Assembly (NCBI RefSeq): GCF_000710775.1
Contig: NZ_JOJP01000001.1
Location: 1,255,825-1,319,824, forward strand
DNA length: 64,000 nt
Direction of reading: 5' to 3'
DNA from: Endozoicomonas elysicola
Lineage (GTDB): Bacteria; Pseudomonadota; Gammaproteobacteria; Pseudomonadales; Endozoicomonadaceae
In this document: piece after piece, positions 19,218 through 28,408 of the stretch
Layout of the letters: every line of letters starts with the position of its first letter
Numbering within the stretch: the stretch's first letter is position 1
Made by a program: the position numbers and the translations under genes
Notes under the pieces: model-generated
The model's input: the letters and a program-made list of their open reading frames with translations, nothing else
What the model was told of the DNA's origin: nothing
The model's database searches: none

Positions 19218-19682
19218 ATGACTATAACTGAAGTAAGAAGAGCGACCGGGCAAGATCTTGAAACGATCCAGAAGATCGCCAGAGAGACCATTGATAAGAG
19301 TTATCGCTCTTTTCTGGGTGATGAAGCGGTTGACTGGTACATCAACAGTGGCGAGTCCGACAAAGAGCTGGCAAGTTATTTGGATCGCTGTGATGTGCTG
19401 ACGCTGGATAATGAGATTGCCGCCTTTACCATCTATTTTGATGACCTGATCCATCTGATGATGGTGGATGTGAAGCTGCACCGCAGTGGGTTGGGTTCTA
19501 CACTGCTGGCACATTCCGGTGCCCAGCTGTTTTCCAGAGGCCATCAGGTTATTCGACTTGAAACTTTTCAGGGCAACACCCAGGCTATTAACTTCTATAA
19601 GAAGAACCACTGGTTGGTAGTGAAAGAAGAAAAAGACGAGGCATTTGGTTTCGTTCGTGTGTTCTTTGAAAAGCGGGCATAG
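19218..19682 (+). CDS. GNAT family N-acetyltransferase
   Basis: 154-residue acetyltransferase. The central strand DLIHLMMVDVKLHRSGLGSTLLAHS contains a motif A-like R/Q-x-x-G-x-G pattern (RSGLGS), and GNTQAINFYKKNHW is the usual C-terminal segment. ATG at 19218 is preferred; the frame continues upstream only within the end of the oxidoreductase gene. Likely forms an operon with the genes on either side. Confidence 0.8.
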   Translation: MTITEVRRATGQDLETIQKIARETIDKSYRSFLGDEAVDWYINSGESDKELASYLDRCDVLTLDNEIAAFTIYFDDLIHLMMVDVKLHRSGLGSTLLAHSGAQLFSRGHQVIRLETFQGNTQAINFYKKNHWLVVKEEKDEAFGFVRVFFEKRA

Positions 19683-19690
19683 TCGGGGAA

Positions 19691-20119
19691 ATGATGAAAA
19701 AGGGCTGGGGTATCATTCTTGCTTTGATGGCATTTACCGCCTCGGCAGCAGAAACTATAGATTGTAGTAAGGCCTATACGACCATTGAAATCAATCAATG
19801 TGCCACCATTGAGCTGGGTGTAGCTCAGAAGGAAATGCAGCGTTATTTTGACGCTAGTTTAAAGCATAATAGCTTTGATACTGAGCTGGTTGCAGCGATT
19901 AGAGCAGCACAAAGCGACTGGGAGAAGTACTACAATTCCCATTGAGATGCTGTGTATACGCAGTGGCGTGAAGGGACTATTTGGGGAGTGATGGCGCTTT
20001 CCTGCCAGACAAAACTGACCCGACAGAGAACCCATGAGCTGTGGGAAAATTTCCTGACGTATATGGACAGTACGCCGCCAGTGTTGCCTGAACCTAAATT
20101 CAGCAGCCAGGTGCTTTAA
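19691..20119 (+). pseudogene. LprI-like (DUF1311) protein gene interrupted by in-frame TGA
   Basis: An LprI/DUF1311-type protein with signal peptide (MMKKGWGIILALMAFTASA) and the family motif DCSKAYTTIEINQCATIEL. Translation stops at TGA 19943-19945, yet the same frame runs on for 57 more codons to TAA at 20117 and gives the rest of the family (WREGTIWGVMALSCQTKLTRQRTHELWENFL). The TGA falls where the family normally has a cysteine before the acidic-tyrosine segment. A TGC/TGT to TGA mutation is the simplest reading. Recoding as selenocysteine is possible but the downstream hairpin is weak. Confidence 0.7.
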
Positions 20120-20197
20120 TTTCTCTGCGAGCCTCAGAACTAAAGGCTCTCCGCGGAGTTACCTATTCACCTTTTGGGGGATCGGCTATAACGCTCT

Positions 20198-20314
20198 GCG
20201 GCTTTCTGAAAAATTTCAGCGCCCTCCGCTGCGTTGTGCCATTTGCCAAGGACTACGGCCATTGGCTGCATGACGCGCCTTGCTGAGAACACTGAAATTT
20301 CCCAGAAAATCCGC
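20198..20314. repeat. 117-nt long-stem inverted repeat
   Basis: GCGGCTTTCTGAAAAATTTC at the left pairs imperfectly with GAAATTTCCCAGAAAATCCG at the right, giving a 22-bp stem, and an inner TGCCAA/TTGGC stem adds structure. No gene is inside. It could be a miniature element or a structured RNA. Confidence 0.45.
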
Positions 20315-20370
20315 ATCCAACTGCTGAATTTCGCCTGAACCAAACCATTAATCGGTATAACAAAGACAGT

Positions 20371-20973
20371 ATGAGCAACCTTATCGAGAGTAGTGCTGAA
20401 TATCTTTCCATAACGTTCAGTGATGGTGATTTTGCCCACGGGAAATTCCAGGATATTGAGTTTGATGCCTGTACGTTCGTGAACTGTGACTTCAGCGAGA
20501 CGGTGTTTGAAAAGTGCCGGTTTATTGATTGTGAATTTGAGAAATGCAACCTCAGCCTGGTTAAGCTGAACCACAGTCGGTTTTCGGATGTTGTCTTCAA
20601 AAACAGCAAGATTATCGGTGTGGACTGGACGAAGGTGGCCTGGCCCAATATTTCTGTGGCTTCGCCTATCCAGTTTTTTCAATGCATTATCAATGACTCC
20701 TCTTTCTTTGGACTCAGCTTAACCGAGATCACCCTGGAAGAGTGTAAGGCGCATGAGGTCGATTTCAGAGAAGGTGATTTCAGAGACGGTGTGTTCGATT
20801 ACACCGATCTCACCAATAGTCTTTTCAGCAATACCAACCTATCTTCGGCCAGCTTTGCTGAGTCAACCAATTACGATATTGATATCAATGTGAACAAGAT
20901 AAAAAATGCTAAATTCACCCGCCATGAGGCAATCCGGCTTTTAGCCAGCCTGGATATCGAACTGCTGGACTAA
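20371..20973 (+). CDS. Pentapeptide repeat protein
   Basis: 200 residues, mostly a right-handed beta-helix of A(D/N)LxF-type repeats (for example FDACTFVNCDFSETVFEKCRFIDCEFEKCNLSLV, then FREGDFRDGVFDYTDLTNSLFSNTNLSSASF). It is interrupted near the middle by a non-repeat segment, as in McbG/Qnr-type proteins that mimic DNA and protect gyrase. The size matches that group, but gyrase protection is only an inference. It stands alone, 250 bp after the broken LprI gene. Confidence 0.85.
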   Translation: MSNLIESSAEYLSITFSDGDFAHGKFQDIEFDACTFVNCDFSETVFEKCRFIDCEFEKCNLSLVKLNHSRFSDVVFKNSKIIGVDWTKVAWPNISVASPIQFFQCIINDSSFFGLSLTEITLEECKAHEVDFREGDFRDGVFDYTDLTNSLFSNTNLSSASFAESTNYDIDINVNKIKNAKFTRHEAIRLLASLDIELLD

Positions 20974-21134
20974 CATTTTTGTGTTGTGCGTTGGGAGGCC
21001 GTCAAGCAACGGCTGATTTTAGCCTGTGAAACCAATCCCTTTTAAAATCCTCTGCTGGGGATGGTCTATATTAAAAGGCACGTGTTTGGTAAAAATGCCT
21101 GCATTCTGCTCAATCAGTAGAGGAATTCATCTCG

Positions 21135-21953
21135 ATGAGCGTATTAGATGTTACCAGGGAAGCCAGTGTCACTACTGCTTTATTGAATAACCCTCCCGCC
21201 AATGTGCTCACTATTGACCTGATCAATGAGGTCAACCATTTCCTCGCTTCTGTTGATAATGAACAGGATACTAAAGTGGTGGTGTTCAAATCTGCGAACC
21301 CCCTGTTTTTTTCGGCTCATTTTGATTTGAATCTTATTAATGGTACAGCAGAAGGGCATGCTGGCTGTATGGCATTCAGCCAGATGATCAAGAGCCTGAA
21401 GCAGCTCAAGCCCCTTTCAATAGCGGTAGTGGATGGCTGTGCCCGTGGTGGCGGTGATGAGTTTGTGATGGCGTGTGATCTTTCTTTCGGTACCGAGAAT
21501 GCTGTTTTTGCTCAGCCGGAAATTGGTGTGAATATTCCTACGGGGGGACAGGGTGGTGTGCAATACGCACGTCGTATGGGGCGAAGCAAGGCGCTGCAGT
21601 CTTTATTAACCGGGCGTGACCACTCTGCCCAGGAAGCCGAGCGATTAAACATCATCACCCAATATGTTCCCAAAGCGGATATGGACAGCTTTCTCGACAG
21701 TCAGCTTGCTGTGATTAACAGTCTCGATCGGCGTGATATTGCGATGTATAAGGATATTGTGGCTACTTCCATTATGGATGAAGATGCTGGTGTTGAGTTG
21801 GAGCTGAAATACTTTCTGGATCGGGCCGGAGAGGAAAAATCACAAACCATCTTTAAAGCTTTTCTTAAAAGTGGTGGCCAGACGGAACGTGAAGCCACCG
21901 ACTTTATGGGGATTTTTGCCGACACCGTGGCTGAGTTAAGCCGACATTCTTAG
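21135..21953 (+). CDS. Enoyl-CoA hydratase/isomerase family protein
   Basis: 272-residue crotonase-fold protein. The oxyanion-hole segments are recognisable (AHFDLNLI near residue 60 and DGCARGGGDEFVMACDLSFGT near 100), followed by FAQPEIGVNIPTGGQGGVQYARRMG. The second catalytic position has a glycine/threonine-rich stretch in place of the common glutamate, so hydratase activity is not certain and a different crotonase reaction is possible. Preceded by a good ATG and not obviously in an operon. Confidence 0.82.
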   Translation: MSVLDVTREASVTTALLNNPPANVLTIDLINEVNHFLASVDNEQDTKVVVFKSANPLFFSAHFDLNLINGTAEGHAGCMAFSQMIKSLKQLKPLSIAVVDGCARGGGDEFVMACDLSFGTENAVFAQPEIGVNIPTGGQGGVQYARRMGRSKALQSLLTGRDHSAQEAERLNIITQYVPKADMDSFLDSQLAVINSLDRRDIAMYKDIVATSIMDEDAGVELELKYFLDRAGEEKSQTIFKAFLKSGGQTEREATDFMGIFADTVAELSRHS

Positions 21954-22071
21954 TATAGAGGTTAAGGGCTTCCATAAAGGCTTCTGGGGGGGCAATGCCA
22001 GTAAGATTACTGCTTGTCTCTGACCTATTGATTCACGCTGGGAGCCAGAGCATGCTGCGGGGATTCTTTTT

Positions 22072-22138
22072 TGAACCACTGAGATCACAAAGAGCACAAA
22101 GGAAAAGCAAAGCTCTCCTTCGTGGTCTTTGTGGTTCA
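22072..22138. repeat. Intergenic CACAAAG-type inverted repeat, copy 3 (compact form)
   Basis: Begins TGAACCACTGAGATCACAAA and ends GTGGTCTTTGTGGTTCA, so the ends are perfect inverted repeats. Lies between convergent genes. Confidence 0.65.
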
Positions 22139-22179
22139 ATCGATAACCCATGGAAACAGGGAGTAAGTGCTTAATGTCT

Positions 22180-23193
22180 TCACCCCCAACGCTCCTCTCT
22201 CCACTGTATTTGCTGCTCTTTGGATAGAAATGTCCATGCCACAATACGAGTCAGCTTTTGACCCTGCACCATTTTAATAGTGCGAACATCAACAGCATTC
22301 ACTTGTTTAAGGACTTTATAGAGTGCTGGTAAGTTTTCTTTCTTAGACACCAGGGTCGAGTACCAGAAGCAATTTTCAGGCTTTTCTGAGCTTTCGATAG
22401 TCATTCGCTGAATAAATGCAGCCTCACCACCAGGGCACCAGAGTTCCGCTTTTTGACCACCAAAGTTTAAAACGGGTTTTATGGCATGATTTTTTGAGAA
22501 AAGACCTCTATTCCTGCCGCTGCCTTTCTTACTTGCATTGGCCCTCAGGTTGCGAACCTTGCGCTCAGACCCTACTGTTGCTTCTTCTAATGATGCATGG
22601 AATGGAGGGTTACATAGGGTGAAATCAAAAACATCGTGATCGTTTATTATCCCGATAAAAATATTATCTGGGTTTTTCTGTAGCCGACACTGAATAGCAC
22701 CGGCCAATGATCGGTTCGACTCAACAATCAGTGTTGCTGATTTTACTGATAATGCATCAATATCTGAGCCTGTAAAACGCCAGCCATAAGTTCGATGACC
22801 AATGATCGGATAAACGCAATTAGCACCCATACCAATGTCCAGGCCATGAATATGCTTGCCTTGAGGAATAACCCCTTTGTTAGAGGCGGCTAATAAATCA
22901 GCCATATAGTGAATATAGTCAGCACGCCCGGGAATTGGTGGGCACAAGTAACCTGGAGGGATATCCCAGTTCTCGACCTTATAAAAATGGTGTAATAAGG
23001 CTTTGTTCAGCATTTTTACTGCAGCAGGATCGGAAAAATCAACCGACAGATTACCAAATTGATTTTTGGCCACAAATGGGGCTAAGCCGGGACAGCTTAC
23101 TATCAACGCATCAAAATCATAGCGTTGATTATGAAGGTTGCGAGGGTGTAGGCCTTCTTTCTTCTGCGTTGGCTGGTTTTTCTTTGGGGCCAT
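22180..23193 (-). CDS. rlmF: 23S rRNA (adenine(1618)-N(6))-methyltransferase RlmF
   Basis: 337-residue SAM-dependent enzyme that methylates A1618 of 23S rRNA. Basic N-terminus ([17 protein letters not shown]), SAM-binding [16 protein letters not shown] and catalytic NPPFHAS are all present. Length and the ending match RlmF. Monocistronic. Confidence 0.93.
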   Translation of the reverse strand: MAPKKNQPTQKKEGLHPRNLHNQRYDFDALIVSCPGLAPFVAKNQFGNLSVDFSDPAAVKMLNKALLHHFYKVENWDIPPGYLCPPIPGRADYIHYMADLLAASNKGVIPQGKHIHGLDIGMGANCVYPIIGHRTYGWRFTGSDIDALSVKSATLIVESNRSLAGAIQCRLQKNPDNIFIGIINDHDVFDFTLCNPPFHASLEEATVGSERKVRNLRANASKKGSGRNRGLFSKNHAIKPVLNFGGQKAELWCPGGEAAFIQRMTIESSEKPENCFWYSTLVSKKENLPALYKVLKQVNAVDVRTIKMVQGQKLTRIVAWTFLSKEQQIQWREERWG

Positions 23194-23389
23194 TACACAT
23201 TACCAATGGGGTATGATTTCATAGAACTGGATAGTTAACAGCCGGTGGGCGTTCGGGTATCGTGCAGGCGCTGAACACGTTAATCACAAAGCTGTTAATA
23301 AAAACAGAAGGCTATCTTGAGTCTTGCATTTCTTCAAAATTAAAGGCTATCCGACCTTGCTTTTGTGATCAACAAGCATAACCCATGCT

Positions 23390-23692
23390 TCATGACAACT
23401 CACTTATCCACCCCCGTCCTGTTTCTGTCAGAACGTATCGCTCCTGCGCAACCGGCTTGTGGATAAAACCTATCGCTTTTTTGTTTTTCCCGGATGCTAG
23501 CACCAGCATCCTCAGCAACTCCCTGACTTTATCTGGCCCGAAGCCGGTTCGCTCACACAATTCCTCAAGATTCATGGGAGACTCTTTTAAAATCAGCAGG
23601 ATAACTAGCTGAGCCATGGTAATGTTGTAGTTGTGGGAAATACTGATGTATTTCTCTAGTCTTGCCAAGTTGTCAATCAGCTTTGCCGTCAT
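23390..23692 (-). CDS. Small winged-helix (MarR-like) transcriptional regulator
   Basis: 100 residues with a central winged helix: recognition region MNLEELCERTGFGPDKVRELLRMLVLAS, then a wing ending in YVLTETGRGWISEL, the typical MarR end of the wing. It lacks the long dimerisation helices of full MarR proteins. The target is unknown. Two DnaA-box-like 9-mers lie within or at the end of the coding region. Confidence 0.6.
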   Translation of the reverse strand: MTAKLIDNLARLEKYISISHNYNITMAQLVILLILKESPMNLEELCERTGFGPDKVRELLRMLVLASGKNKKAIGFIHKPVAQERYVLTETGRGWISELS

Positions 23693-24038
23693 TACATAAG
23701 ATACCTGAAGAAAAACTGCCTATGGTCGTTTTGTTCTACTAATTATCCACAATAAGTCATCCAGAATTTGTGTGGATAATGTTGTGGATAAACCGTTAGG
23801 TGATTAACGAGAGCATGAATTCATGTGGTGCTGTTAAAATTGATTGTTTTTTGATCAAATTTAGAGTCTGTGTTCTGATGCAGGCTTCACACTATACCAG
23901 CCTATGCTCAAAGAATGATCGGTATATGTACTAGGAGACAAGTTTGGCAAAATATAGGTGGAAGTCTTGGTGGAAGTGATCATGGTATGAACGCTCCCTG
24001 ATAAATTTGGTATTTGGGAGCGTGTGCTTCGAGAAAGC
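23693..24038. other. Intergenic region with DnaA-box cluster
   Basis: 346 bp without a gene. Its notable content is three DnaA boxes at 23743-23791; the remainder shows nothing clear. Confidence 0.5.
23743..23791. promoter_or_regulatory. Cluster of three perfect DnaA boxes
   Basis: TTATCCACA at 23743-23751, and its reverse complement TGTGGATAA at 23771-23779 and 23783-23791. A further perfect box lies at 23458-23466 and a near match (TTATCCACC) at 23404. No dnaA, dnaN, gidA or parAB gene is nearby, so this is more likely a DnaA-titration or regulatory site than oriC. Confidence 0.5.
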
Positions 24039-24224
24039 TCAGCGGTTAAGATAAGCCCAGATCTTGGGCAGTGATTCGGAACCTATCAGCTTGATCACTT
24101 TATCAATGATGATTTTTTCTGAGTCGGTAGCGTTTTGATAGAGGGTGTTCAGGTCTTCTGCTCTCTCGAATTGATCCTTGTAATTATTAATAGCCAGTTC
24201 AAGCATTACTCTTATTTCATTCAT
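24039..24224 (-). CDS. Hypothetical small helical protein
   Basis: 61 residues, probably all helical and acidic/basic mixed (MNEIRVMLELAINNYKDQFERAEDLNTLY). A GGAG box sits eight bases before the ATG on the minus strand, which supports translation. No family recognised. Isolated between two gene-poor stretches. Confidence 0.45.
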   Translation of the reverse strand: MNEIRVMLELAINNYKDQFERAEDLNTLYQNATDSEKIIIDKVIKLIGSESLPKIWAYLNR

Positions 24225-24627
24225 TGTGCTACTCCATAGCGATAGATATCCACATCATTTCTATAATTTTGATGCGATCTCAAATGACCTGCTCGTTTAT
24301 GTTTTTACCGATCGAATAACCCTATGTAAATGCTATATCAGAGAAAAAACTATCAAGAATATTGGTTATTAAGAAAAGATATAAATGGCCTATTTTATTG
24401 CAACTACATCATGTGCTGAGAGATTTTAGAAAAAACAAAAATTGCCCTGATAAAGTTTCTGAATTCATGGCGGCAAAGTCATCTGACTTTGGTGTTTTAC
24501 TTACTGTTGTACGATTATCGTGGATCTCAATCTTGCTTGGCATTTTTCGATGACTTCTAGAAAGTATTTCATTGTTGGAACTATTGTAAAGTTGGCTGAG
24601 TCTGACCTGAATTAGTATAGGGGTTAG
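24225..24627. other. AT-rich intergenic region
   Basis: 403 bp without a supported gene. One 63-codon open frame (24362-24553) starts with TTG and lacks a ribosome binding site. It leads into the M48 protease gene. Confidence 0.4.
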
Positions 24628-25698
24628 ATGAGGTATGTGATGCATCGAACTGTTGGCTGTATTTTTATTATTTTTATTTTTTCTCTCATACCTGTTGCCG
24701 CTTTTTCTGAAGAACCTTCGGAGGGTGGAGGTGCAAATCCGGTTGAAGCGATTGGCTGGGATAGTGAAGAAGCAATTATATTCAAGCTTCGCAATGCAAC
24801 AAATAGAGGCCTTTTGGATGAGATTGCCAAGACTGGTTTTGCATCCATTACCGGTGGTATTGTTGGTTCTGTTTTTGGCTTTAGCTGGCCGGGGCTATTA
24901 ACGGTACTGCAAAGTGGTGGGCCTGGTAACCTGCTATATCTTAACTTTTTTGCTGGAGCTATTCTAAAGGGTGCGGCTTTGGGTGCACTTTCTATGATAT
25001 CAAGGGTGTACCTGAGAACTCCTGCTGATTATATTGCCTGGCCCTATTCATGGTATGTAATTACTAAAATAAGGTTAAAAAACTGGGTCTTTTATGAAGA
25101 CCCTGCTCCTAAGACACAGCAGGATATGTCGGCCTATATAGATCCGGTCGCCAGCCGTTTAAAAACAGTGGTTGAGCAGATTTTCCAAATCCCTGCCAGT
25201 TCATGGACGATAGTAACTTTAGCAGGTGGTTCTCCGAATGCCTTATCTGGAATAGGCTATAAAGTTATCCTCTTTTCTCCGGTACTTTCTATCGCCAAAA
25301 ATCAAGCAGGGCTTTCCTGTGTTATTGCTCATGAAATGGGGCATGCTCTGGCACAACACATTGCACAGGACAATTTGGATCTGCTGTTTTTTCAAAAATG
25401 GGGAATAGCGAGTATTCCTTTTACCAAAGCTATATCACAGGAAAGGGAGCTTCAAGCTGATGAAATAGGTCTTTATCTTACAGCTCTAGCGGGGTATGAC
25501 CCATCCGAGTGTGCGGCGGTTTGGCGCAGGATGAGTGTTGCAACTGGAGATATCAGACCAATTGTGAATATGTTTATCTCAGACCACCCTACCAATAAAA
25601 CACGGTTTGATGAAATGAAAAAGTTAAGTGATAAATTAAAGGGCTATCACTTAAGAAATCCTGACTCTCTAGGTTTGGGAATTGAGTATGAACTGTAA
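24628..25698 (+). CDS. M48 family metalloprotease
   Basis: 356 residues with an N-terminal signal peptide (about residues 1-28). The zinc-protease motif HEMGH lies in CVIAHEMGHALAQHIAQ, with the third ligand glutamate in the RELQADEIGLYL motif, as in BepA/LoiP/Oma1 relatives. A hydrophobic, glycine-rich segment (about residues 75-130) may associate with a membrane. The final part contains DHPTNKTRFDEM, like the DHP-R motif of BepA. Likely periplasmic protein quality control. TTG or GTG alternatives were not needed, as ATG at 24628 is suitable. Confidence 0.85.
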   Translation: MRYVMHRTVGCIFIIFIFSLIPVAAFSEEPSEGGGANPVEAIGWDSEEAIIFKLRNATNRGLLDEIAKTGFASITGGIVGSVFGFSWPGLLTVLQSGGPGNLLYLNFFAGAILKGAALGALSMISRVYLRTPADYIAWPYSWYVITKIRLKNWVFYEDPAPKTQQDMSAYIDPVASRLKTVVEQIFQIPASSWTIVTLAGGSPNALSGIGYKVILFSPVLSIAKNQAGLSCVIAHEMGHALAQHIAQDNLDLLFFQKWGIASIPFTKAISQERELQADEIGLYLTALAGYDPSECAAVWRRMSVATGDIRPIVNMFISDHPTNKTRFDEMKKLSDKLKGYHLRNPDSLGLGIEYEL

Positions 25699-26146
25699 TG
25701 CTTATTCCAGTTACATGAAACTATGAAGCATATGGCAGCTTTTACCTGTACAGATAATACTATTTCCTCGGCTTTGGTAGTTTGATTGCTTGTCTTCAAA
25801 GAAAGAATGGTTCCATTCTGGTAGATGGTCTCAGCAGGAAAGAGGCGGGATTTTTCTTTTCTGAATGCAGTGCCTGTAAGGAAAAGGTTTATAGATGGAA
25901 CCATTGACCTTTCTCAGGCCTCCAATGAAAAAGTTGAAATAGAATCAGGCAAAGGTGATATGACTGGTTAAGCCACCATCGACGAAGAAAAACAGGTTAT
26001 AGGGTAGCTGCTCTGCAGCTGGCCCATTTAAACGAAACCCTCAGGGTGATAGTATTCCCGCCGCCAAAATGGCCGCATCCTGCCCCTGCTCACTTTGCCA
26101 TCCTGCCTGAATCCGAGCCTGTGTATTGGTGTGAATGCTCTGATTA
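25699..26146. other. Intergenic region
   Basis: 448 bp. No gene, terminator or repeat could be supported. Confidence 0.35.
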
Positions 26147-27502
26147 ATGCAAATGTTATCTTCCCGCTTTCATCATTTTATTGATGAATCCAAAGCACTG
26201 TTAGGCCTTTCGTTACCGATTATTGTTACTCAGCTGGCCACCAATGGTATGAATTTCGTCGATACCAGTATGGCAGGCCAGGCCAGTGCCAGAGATCTTG
26301 CTGCTATTGCTGTGGGCACCAGTCTATGGTTACCGGCCAGCTTATTACTGCGTGGCATCCTGATGATGCTGACGCCGGTGACAGCACATCATCGTGGAGC
26401 TGGTAATAACCCGGGTATTAGCAAAGATCTGGGGCAAACGCTATGGATAGCCTTGCTCTGTTCCGCAGCCTTGATCAGCTATCTGAATTTCAGTGAAGAC
26501 ATTCTTGTCTATATGACGGTCGCACCGGAGATTATCCCGGTGGGGGTTGGTTATCTTCATGCATTGGCATTTGGTTTGCCCGGTATCGCCCTTTTTTACA
26601 TGCTTAACAGCTTTCTGGAAGGTATGGGCAATACCCGTGCACCGATGGTGATCTCCCTGTTGGGGCTACTGGTGAATATTCCAGTGAACTACGTGCTGAT
26701 TTATGGAAAGTTTGGCCTTCCTGAATTAGGGGCTGTGGGCTGTGGCTGGGCGACCAGTATCGTTTATTGGATGATGTCTATACTGATTTTTCTATATATC
26801 CGAACACATCATCGCTACGAGCATTTGCTGGATTTAAGAGCGACACTTCCTGACTTTACACGAATCCGGGAGTTATTCCGTCTGGGGTTGCCTATAGGAG
26901 TTAGTATCTGTGTCTGCGGCAGTATTTTTGCGGTGATTGCTCTGCTGATAGGTAAGCTGGGAGCCAACAATATTGCAGCTGCCCAGATTGCCCTGAACTT
27001 TTCCAGTATGACGTATATGGTTCCCATGAGTCTGTCGTTTGGCATTACCATCAGAGTGGGCCACTCACTGGGTAAAGGACTGAATGATGAAGCCAGAATA
27101 CAGGCCATCTGTGGCATTCTGACGGCTGCGTTGATCGCTGTGCTTTCCGTACTTTGCATCTTGATATTCCGCCAGCAAATCATCAGCTTATATACCAATG
27201 ATCCGCTTATTGTTAAAGGGGCTTCGGTGTTGCTGGTCTGTGCTGCGATGTACCAGATCAGTGATGCAGTACAGGCATCAGCCAGCGGGGCTCTTAGGGG
27301 CTATAAAGATACCCGTGTTCCCATGGTGCTCTCATGTGGTGCTTATTGGGGCATTGCCTTACCTGTAGGGTATGCTTTTGCTATGACGGATATTTTTGGA
27401 GCTCCAATGGGTACTGAGGGTTTCTGGGTTGGTATTATAAGCGGACTCACTTTAGCTGCAGGTTTATTGTTAGGTCGCTTGGTTCGTTTGATGAAATTGT
27501 AA
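26147..27502 (+). CDS. MATE family multidrug efflux transporter (NorM-like)
   Basis: 451-residue antiporter that should export organic cations using sodium or protons. Twelve TM segments in two halves are visible. The N-terminal MATE signature (LSLPIIVTQLATNGMNFVDTSMAGQASARDLAAIAVGTSLWLP) and the second half (LGLPIGVSICVCGSIFAVIALLIGKLGANNIAAAQIALNFSSMTYMVPMSLSFGITIRVGHSLG) are typical of NorM. Substrate range is unknown. Monocistronic. Confidence 0.9.
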   Translation: MQMLSSRFHHFIDESKALLGLSLPIIVTQLATNGMNFVDTSMAGQASARDLAAIAVGTSLWLPASLLLRGILMMLTPVTAHHRGAGNNPGISKDLGQTLWIALLCSAALISYLNFSEDILVYMTVAPEIIPVGVGYLHALAFGLPGIALFYMLNSFLEGMGNTRAPMVISLLGLLVNIPVNYVLIYGKFGLPELGAVGCGWATSIVYWMMSILIFLYIRTHHRYEHLLDLRATLPDFTRIRELFRLGLPIGVSICVCGSIFAVIALLIGKLGANNIAAAQIALNFSSMTYMVPMSLSFGITIRVGHSLGKGLNDEARIQAICGILTAALIAVLSVLCILIFRQQIISLYTNDPLIVKGASVLLVCAAMYQISDAVQASASGALRGYKDTRVPMVLSCGAYWGIALPVGYAFAMTDIFGAPMGTEGFWVGIISGLTLAAGLLLGRLVRLMKL

Positions 27503-27774
27503 ATACCATGAGGGGGCTTTATGATCTGTCTTAGATTGTAAAGCCACCATATCAGATATGCCTGCTTGATTGTTTTCGGTAGGGCTAATTAAAAACTGCA
27601 CGTTAACTTATGGAATTTATTATCGAATATATTTGCCATTGATTTATTAGAATTTTTTAGAAAGCTGAATCAATGGTTTATCTTGATAAGGTTGTTGAGA
27701 AAATCAAAAAAATAGAATTCTTCAATAAAATTGTATAATGTCTTTAGAATGTCTTATTTTTTCCGGGAGGTGAC

Positions 27775-28215
27775 ATGCTGAAGGCAGGGTTGGCAGGTTT
27801 TGCAGTCTATGTTTCTTCAATGTTTAATACAATATTCGTAGCTTCTCGTGGTTCTGGGTGGATATCCAATACTATTCCTCAGTTCATTAAGGTGGCTCTG
27901 TCAAATATGACACTCGAGATTTTATTTTTACATTTACCTTACTATTTTGTTGGTATATATGTTTATAAGTTGATTGCCAGATCCACACTGTTTAAAAAAA
28001 TGCTTGTAATTACTCTTCTTATTTTACCTGTACTCGATACAGTTATTTTTCGTGGTTTGACCTTCAGTATTTTTGCTTTTCCTCTTGCATTTGGCTATGG
28101 GGTTTCTGAAGTGAAAGCAATAGCACTGGTCTACTCAGTGTACGCAATTTTCCTTGCGTGGGGGTTATATAATTTGAACCGAAGGCCATCTGAAGAAAAT
28201 AGACAGGAGGAATAG
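27775..28215 (+). CDS. Hypothetical four-TM membrane protein
   Basis: 146 residues with four hydrophobic segments and a charged, glutamate-rich C-terminal end. A good ribosome binding site (GGGAGGTGAC) precedes the ATG. The gene and its upstream 270 bp are AT-richer than the neighbours, which hints at acquisition. No family recognised with confidence. Confidence 0.6.
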   Translation: MLKAGLAGFAVYVSSMFNTIFVASRGSGWISNTIPQFIKVALSNMTLEILFLHLPYYFVGIYVYKLIARSTLFKKMLVITLLILPVLDTVIFRGLTFSIFAFPLAFGYGVSEVKAIALVYSVYAIFLAWGLYNLNRRPSEENRQEE

Positions 28216-28408
28216 AGTTCTGTGTGGTTGTAGGCTCTTCTCCAAGCTAATGAACCATCTGATAGTGGGCTTGGAACACACAATAAAACCTTATCTCACT
28301 CTATATCAACAATGCATTACATCTATGAAATCCCCTGAATGGATTACGCCCTTTCCTGCCAGTCTTATTAAGCTAGGCGACAGTGACTTATCCGGATGCA
28401 TAAAAACA

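Noticed and set aside
19943-19990. Selenocysteine insertion element after the LprI-like TGA
   Set aside because: The hairpin is only five base pairs with a UAUA loop, lacks the loop features of bacterial SECIS elements and is too close to the UGA; kept only as a possibility in the findings.
24362-24553. 63-codon frame upstream of the M48 protease gene
   Set aside because: TTG start, no RBS, no recognisable features.
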